Source of the DNA: Variovorax flavidus
Lineage (GTDB): Bacteria > Pseudomonadota > Gammaproteobacteria > Burkholderiales > Burkholderiaceae_C
Direction: 5' to 3'
Length of the DNA stretch: 64,000 nucleotides
NCBI RefSeq assembly: GCF_030317145.1
Contig: NZ_JASZYE010000002.1
Location: 558,001 to 622,000, forward strand
Part shown: positions 61,273 to 64,000 of the stretch, one piece after another
Layout: every line of letters starts with the position of its first letter
Position numbering within the stretch: the first letter of the stretch is position 1
Notes under the pieces: generated by a model
Told to the model about the DNA's origin: nothing
The model's input: the letters and a program-made list of their open reading frames with translations, nothing else
Database searches by the model: none
Translations under genes and position numbers: made by a program

Positions 61273-61689
61273 ATGATCATCTACGGCACCGCGCTGCTGG
61301 CCATCTGCCATCTGCTCGGCATCTTCATCGGCGACCTGCTCGGGCAGGCACTGGGCGTCAAGACCAACGTGGGTGGCGTCGGCATCGCGATGCTGCTGCT
61401 GATCTTCGCCCGCATCTACATGCAGAAGAAGAACATGCTGCCCAAGCTCACCGAGCTGGGCGTGGAGTACTGGGGCGCGATGTACATCCCGGTCGTCGTC
61501 GCCATGGCGGCGCAGCAGGACATGGTGTCGGCCCTGCGCGGCGGCCCCGTGGCGCTGCTGTCGGCGCTCGGAGCCGTGGCTGTCTGCGCCGTCGTCATCT
61601 CGGTGATCAATCGCACCGAGCGCCCGGAGCACGAGCCCGAGCCGGCTCCGATGCTGCACGACAACCCCTTGCTTGCCGAAGCGGAGTGA
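61273..61689 (+). CDS. madL: Malonate transporter subunit MadL
   Basis: A 138-residue membrane protein with four helices, starting MIIYGTALLAICHLLGIFIGDLLGQALGVKTNVGGVGIAM, the family signature. With MadM it forms the sodium- or proton-coupled malonate importer. AGGAGA lies upstream of the ATG. The tail (RTERPEHEPEPAPM) is cytoplasmic. It is the first structural gene of the malonate operon; madM starts 5 bp after it. Confidence 0.93.
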   Translation: MIIYGTALLAICHLLGIFIGDLLGQALGVKTNVGGVGIAMLLLIFARIYMQKKNMLPKLTELGVEYWGAMYIPVVVAMAAQQDMVSALRGGPVALLSALGAVAVCAVVISVINRTERPEHEPEPAPMLHDNPLLAEAE

Positions 61690-61694
61690 ACGCC

Positions 61695-62459
61695 ATGCTC
61701 GAAATCCTTGAAAAAGCCGCGGCCTACAACGGCCTCGTCACCGCCTTCGCCATCGTCGGCTTCGTTGTTCTCGTGTCGGGGCAGATCTCTCGCCGGCTGA
61801 CCTTCGGCCGCGTGCATGGTTCGGCGATTGCCATCGTGATCGGCCTGGGGCTCGCCTACTGGGGCGGCACGCAGACCGGCGGCCACAAGGGCCTGGCCGA
61901 CATGTCGCTCTTCGGCGGCATCGGCCTGATGGGCGGCGCGATGCTGCGCGACTTCGCCATCGTCGCCACCGCCTTCGAGGTGCAGGCGACCGAGGCACGC
62001 AAGGCGGGGTTGATCGGCGTCGTTGCACTGCTGCTGGGCACGGTGCTGCCTTTCATCGTCGGCGCCGCCATGGCCTGGAGCTTCGGCTACTCGGACGCGG
62101 TGAGCATGACGACCATCGGCGCCGGTGCGGTGACCTACATCGTCGGCCCGGTCACCGGCGCGGCCATCGGCGCCAGCCCCGACGTGATGGCGCTGAGCAT
62201 CGCCACCGGGCTGGTGAAGGCGATCATCGTGATGGTCGGCACGCCGATCGCGGCGAAGTTCCTTGCGCTGAAGACGCCGCGCTCCGCGATGGTGTTCGGC
62301 GGCCTGGCCGGCACGGTGAGCGGTGTGTCGGCGGGCCTGGCCGCCACCGATCGCAAGCTGGTGCCCTACGGCGCACTGGTCGCGACCTTCCACACCGGCC
62401 TCGGTTGCCTGCTGGGCCCGTCGCTGCTGTTCTTCGCCGTCAAGGCCATGGTGCATTGA
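61695..62459 (+). CDS. madM: Malonate transporter subunit MadM
   Basis: A 254-residue membrane protein with about eight helices. Family marks are TFGRVHGSAIAIVIGLGLAYWGG, GGIGLMGGAMLRDFAIVATAF and GAGAVTYIVGPVTGAAIGAS. It forms the larger half of the MadLM malonate carrier. A GTG at 61686 in the same frame is an alternative start. mdcA follows 10 bp downstream. Confidence 0.94.
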   Translation: MLEILEKAAAYNGLVTAFAIVGFVVLVSGQISRRLTFGRVHGSAIAIVIGLGLAYWGGTQTGGHKGLADMSLFGGIGLMGGAMLRDFAIVATAFEVQATEARKAGLIGVVALLLGTVLPFIVGAAMAWSFGYSDAVSMTTIGAGAVTYIVGPVTGAAIGASPDVMALSIATGLVKAIIVMVGTPIAAKFLALKTPRSAMVFGGLAGTVSGVSAGLAATDRKLVPYGALVATFHTGLGCLLGPSLLFFAVKAMVH

Positions 62460-62469
62460 GGACATCACG

Positions 62470-64000
62470 ATGGACCGCATGAACTGGAACACCAAGACCG
62501 CCAACCGCTCGGCGCGGCTGGCGAGGGTCTCGCAGGCGCTCGGCACGAAGCGCGCAGGCAAGGTGGTGGCCACCGAAGCCATCGCCTCGCTGCTCGAAGC
62601 GGTGCTCGAACCCGGCGACCGCGTCTGCCTCGAAGGCAACAACCAGAAGCAGGCCGACTTCCTGGCGAAGGCACTGGTGGGGCTCGACCCGCAGCGTGTG
62701 CATGGCCTGCACATGGTGCAGTCGGTGCTGGCGCTGCCGGAGCACCTGGACATCTTCGAGAACGGCATCGCCTCTCGCCTCGACTTCAGCTTCTCAGGGC
62801 CGCAGGGCGCGCGGCTGGCCAAGCTGGTGCAGGCAGGGCGCATCGAGATCGGCGCGATCCACACCTACCTCGAACTGTTCGCACGCTATTTCGTCGATCT
62901 CACGCCCAAGGTGGCGCTGGTGGCGGCGCAGGCGGCCGATGCCGAGGGCAACCTCTACACCGGCCCCAACACCGAGGACACGCCGGCCATCGTGGAGGCG
63001 ACGGCGTTCTCGGGCGGCATCGTCATCGCGCAGGTCAACGAGCTGGTCGACGGCAGCACGACCACGTTGCCGCGCATCGACATCCCGGCCGACTGGGTCA
63101 GCTACGTGGTGAAGGCGCCGCGCCCGAACTTCATCGAGCCGCTGTTCACGCGCGACCCCGCGCAGATCAGCGAGATCCAGGTGCTGATGGCCATGATGGC
63201 GATCAAGGGCATCTACGGCGAGTACGGCGTGCAGCGCCTGAACCACGGCATCGGCTTCGACACGGCGGCCATCGAGCTGCTGCTGCCGACCTACGGCGAA
63301 TCGCTGGGCCTCAAGGGAAAGATCGCGAAGCACTGGGCGCTGAATCCGCACCCGGCGCTGATCCCGGCGATCGAGGCGGGATGGGTCGAGTCGGTGCACT
63401 CCTTCGGCTCGGAGCTGGGCATGGAGGACTACATCCGTGCGCGATCCGACGTGTTCTTCACCGGCCCCGATGGCAGCCTGCGAAGCAACCGCGCCTTCTG
63501 CCAGGCCGCAGGACATTACGCCTGCGACCTGTTCATTGGCTCGACCTTGCAGATGGACCTCGACGGCAACAGCTCGACCGCGACGCTGGGCCGCATCGCC
63601 GGCTTCGGCGGGGCGCCCAACATGGGGGCCGACGCGCGGGGCCGGCGCCACTCCAGTCCCGCGTGGCTGAAGGCCGGCCGCGAGGCACGCGCCGGACGCA
63701 GCGGCGCCGCCGGCACGCCGAGAGGACAGAAGCTGGTGGTGCAGATGGTCGAGACCTTCCGCGAGCACATGCAGCCGGCCTTCGTCGACAGGCTCGATGC
63801 GTGGACGCTGCAGGAGCAGGCCGGCATGGAGCTGCCGCCGATCATGATCTACGGCGACGACGTGACGCACATCCTCACCGAGGAAGGCATCGCCAACCTG
63901 CTGCTGTGCCGCAGCGATGCCGAGCGCGAGCAGGCGATCCGCGGCGTGGCCGGCTACACGGCGGTGGGGCTCGGGCGCGACAAGCGTGCGGTGGAGAACC
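62470..64000 (+). CDS. mdcA: Malonate decarboxylase alpha subunit, truncated by the window edge
   Basis: Acetyl-S-ACP:malonate ACP transferase subunit, which loads malonate onto the decarboxylase acyl carrier protein (MdcC). The 510 visible codons cover most of the usual 550 or so. The start is MDRMNWNTKTANRSARLARVSQAL, and GGAPNMGADARGRRHSSPAW and PRGQKLVVQMVETFREHM are family-typical CoA-transferase-like segments. The frame is open to the right edge, so no stop is seen. The remaining mdc genes are expected just beyond. Confidence 0.94.
   Translation, partial: MDRMNWNTKTANRSARLARVSQALGTKRAGKVVATEAIASLLEAVLEPGDRVCLEGNNQKQADFLAKALVGLDPQRVHGLHMVQSVLALPEHLDIFENGIASRLDFSFSGPQGARLAKLVQAGRIEIGAIHTYLELFARYFVDLTPKVALVAAQAADAEGNLYTGPNTEDTPAIVEATAFSGGIVIAQVNELVDGSTTTLPRIDIPADWVSYVVKAPRPNFIEPLFTRDPAQISEIQVLMAMMAIKGIYGEYGVQRLNHGIGFDTAAIELLLPTYGESLGLKGKIAKHWALNPHPALIPAIEAGWVESVHSFGSELGMEDYIRARSDVFFTGPDGSLRSNRAFCQAAGHYACDLFIGSTLQMDLDGNSSTATLGRIAGFGGAPNMGADARGRRHSSPAWLKAGREARAGRSGAAGTPRGQKLVVQMVETFREHMQPAFVDRLDAWTLQEQAGMELPPIMIYGDDVTHILTEEGIANLLLCRSDAEREQAIRGVAGYTAVGLGRDKRAVEN

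Overview
The window looks like chromosome from a high-G+C betaproteobacterium of the Comamonadaceae, most like Variovorax. The reasons are the cbb3 oxidase/Fnr/HemN arrangement, the malonate genes, the NMT1/THI5-type uptake systems, the many amidohydrolases and a GC-rich intergenic hairpin. This is a judgement from protein content, not a measured relationship. No rRNA, tRNA, CRISPR array or transposase was seen.

Layout. (1) 1-9.8 kb: microaerobic respiration: the end of ccoS, then ccoNOQP, ccoG, a FixH-type gene, a convergent fnr, hemN, a SafE-type membrane protein, a universal stress protein and a nitronate-monooxygenase-type flavoprotein. Three Fnr boxes (99-112, 5843-5856, 8064-8077) tie this block together. 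(2) 9.8-16.3 kb: a chemoreceptor, OmpW, an orphan histidine kinase, an FHA protein, a lipoprotein, a HAD hydrolase and a small exported protein. (3) 16.4-21.0 kb: a three-enzyme minus-strand operon (BKACE-type cleavage enzyme, carnitine-dehydrogenase-like enzyme, feruloyl-CoA-synthase-like ligase) opposite a Crp/Fnr-family regulator. (4) 21.0-27.2 kb: a visibly lower-G+C accessory island. It holds a membrane-anchored zinc-ribbon/astacin-like protease, a 1348-residue HTH + Mrr-like nuclease + STAND-NTPase protein with its own palindromic operator, and a prophage-type structured-RNA leader in front of a small ORF. This is the best candidate for an undescribed system, probably phage defence. (5) 27.2-38.3 kb: a large minus-strand cluster for uptake and hydrolysis of a nitrogen heterocycle (triazine-, barbiturate- or hydantoin-like), with a divergent LysR gene and a perfect operator palindrome between them. 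(6) 38.3-44.6 kb: small membrane protein, VCBS-repeat lipoprotein, and a DUF4331 / lipoprotein / TPR / HupE operon. (7) 44.8-59.8 kb: exopolysaccharide locus. A secreted glycosidase and a Wzc-type tyrosine kinase flank an eight-gene minus-strand operon (priming transferase, glycosyltransferases including a GT4-GT2 fusion, polymerase/ligase, flippase). A consensus sigma-54 promoter with upstream tandem repeats precedes the operon. (8) 60.2-64.0 kb: malonate utilisation: mdcR-like LysR, madL, madM and mdcA, which runs off the right edge.

How the parts work together: Fnr senses low oxygen through an iron-sulfur cluster and probably switches on the high-affinity oxidase, haem synthesis (HemN) and the stress protein. 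The polysaccharide operon, and possibly the kinase gene facing it, carry sigma-54-type promoters. The heterocycle and malonate clusters each have a LysR-type regulator beside palindromic DNA.
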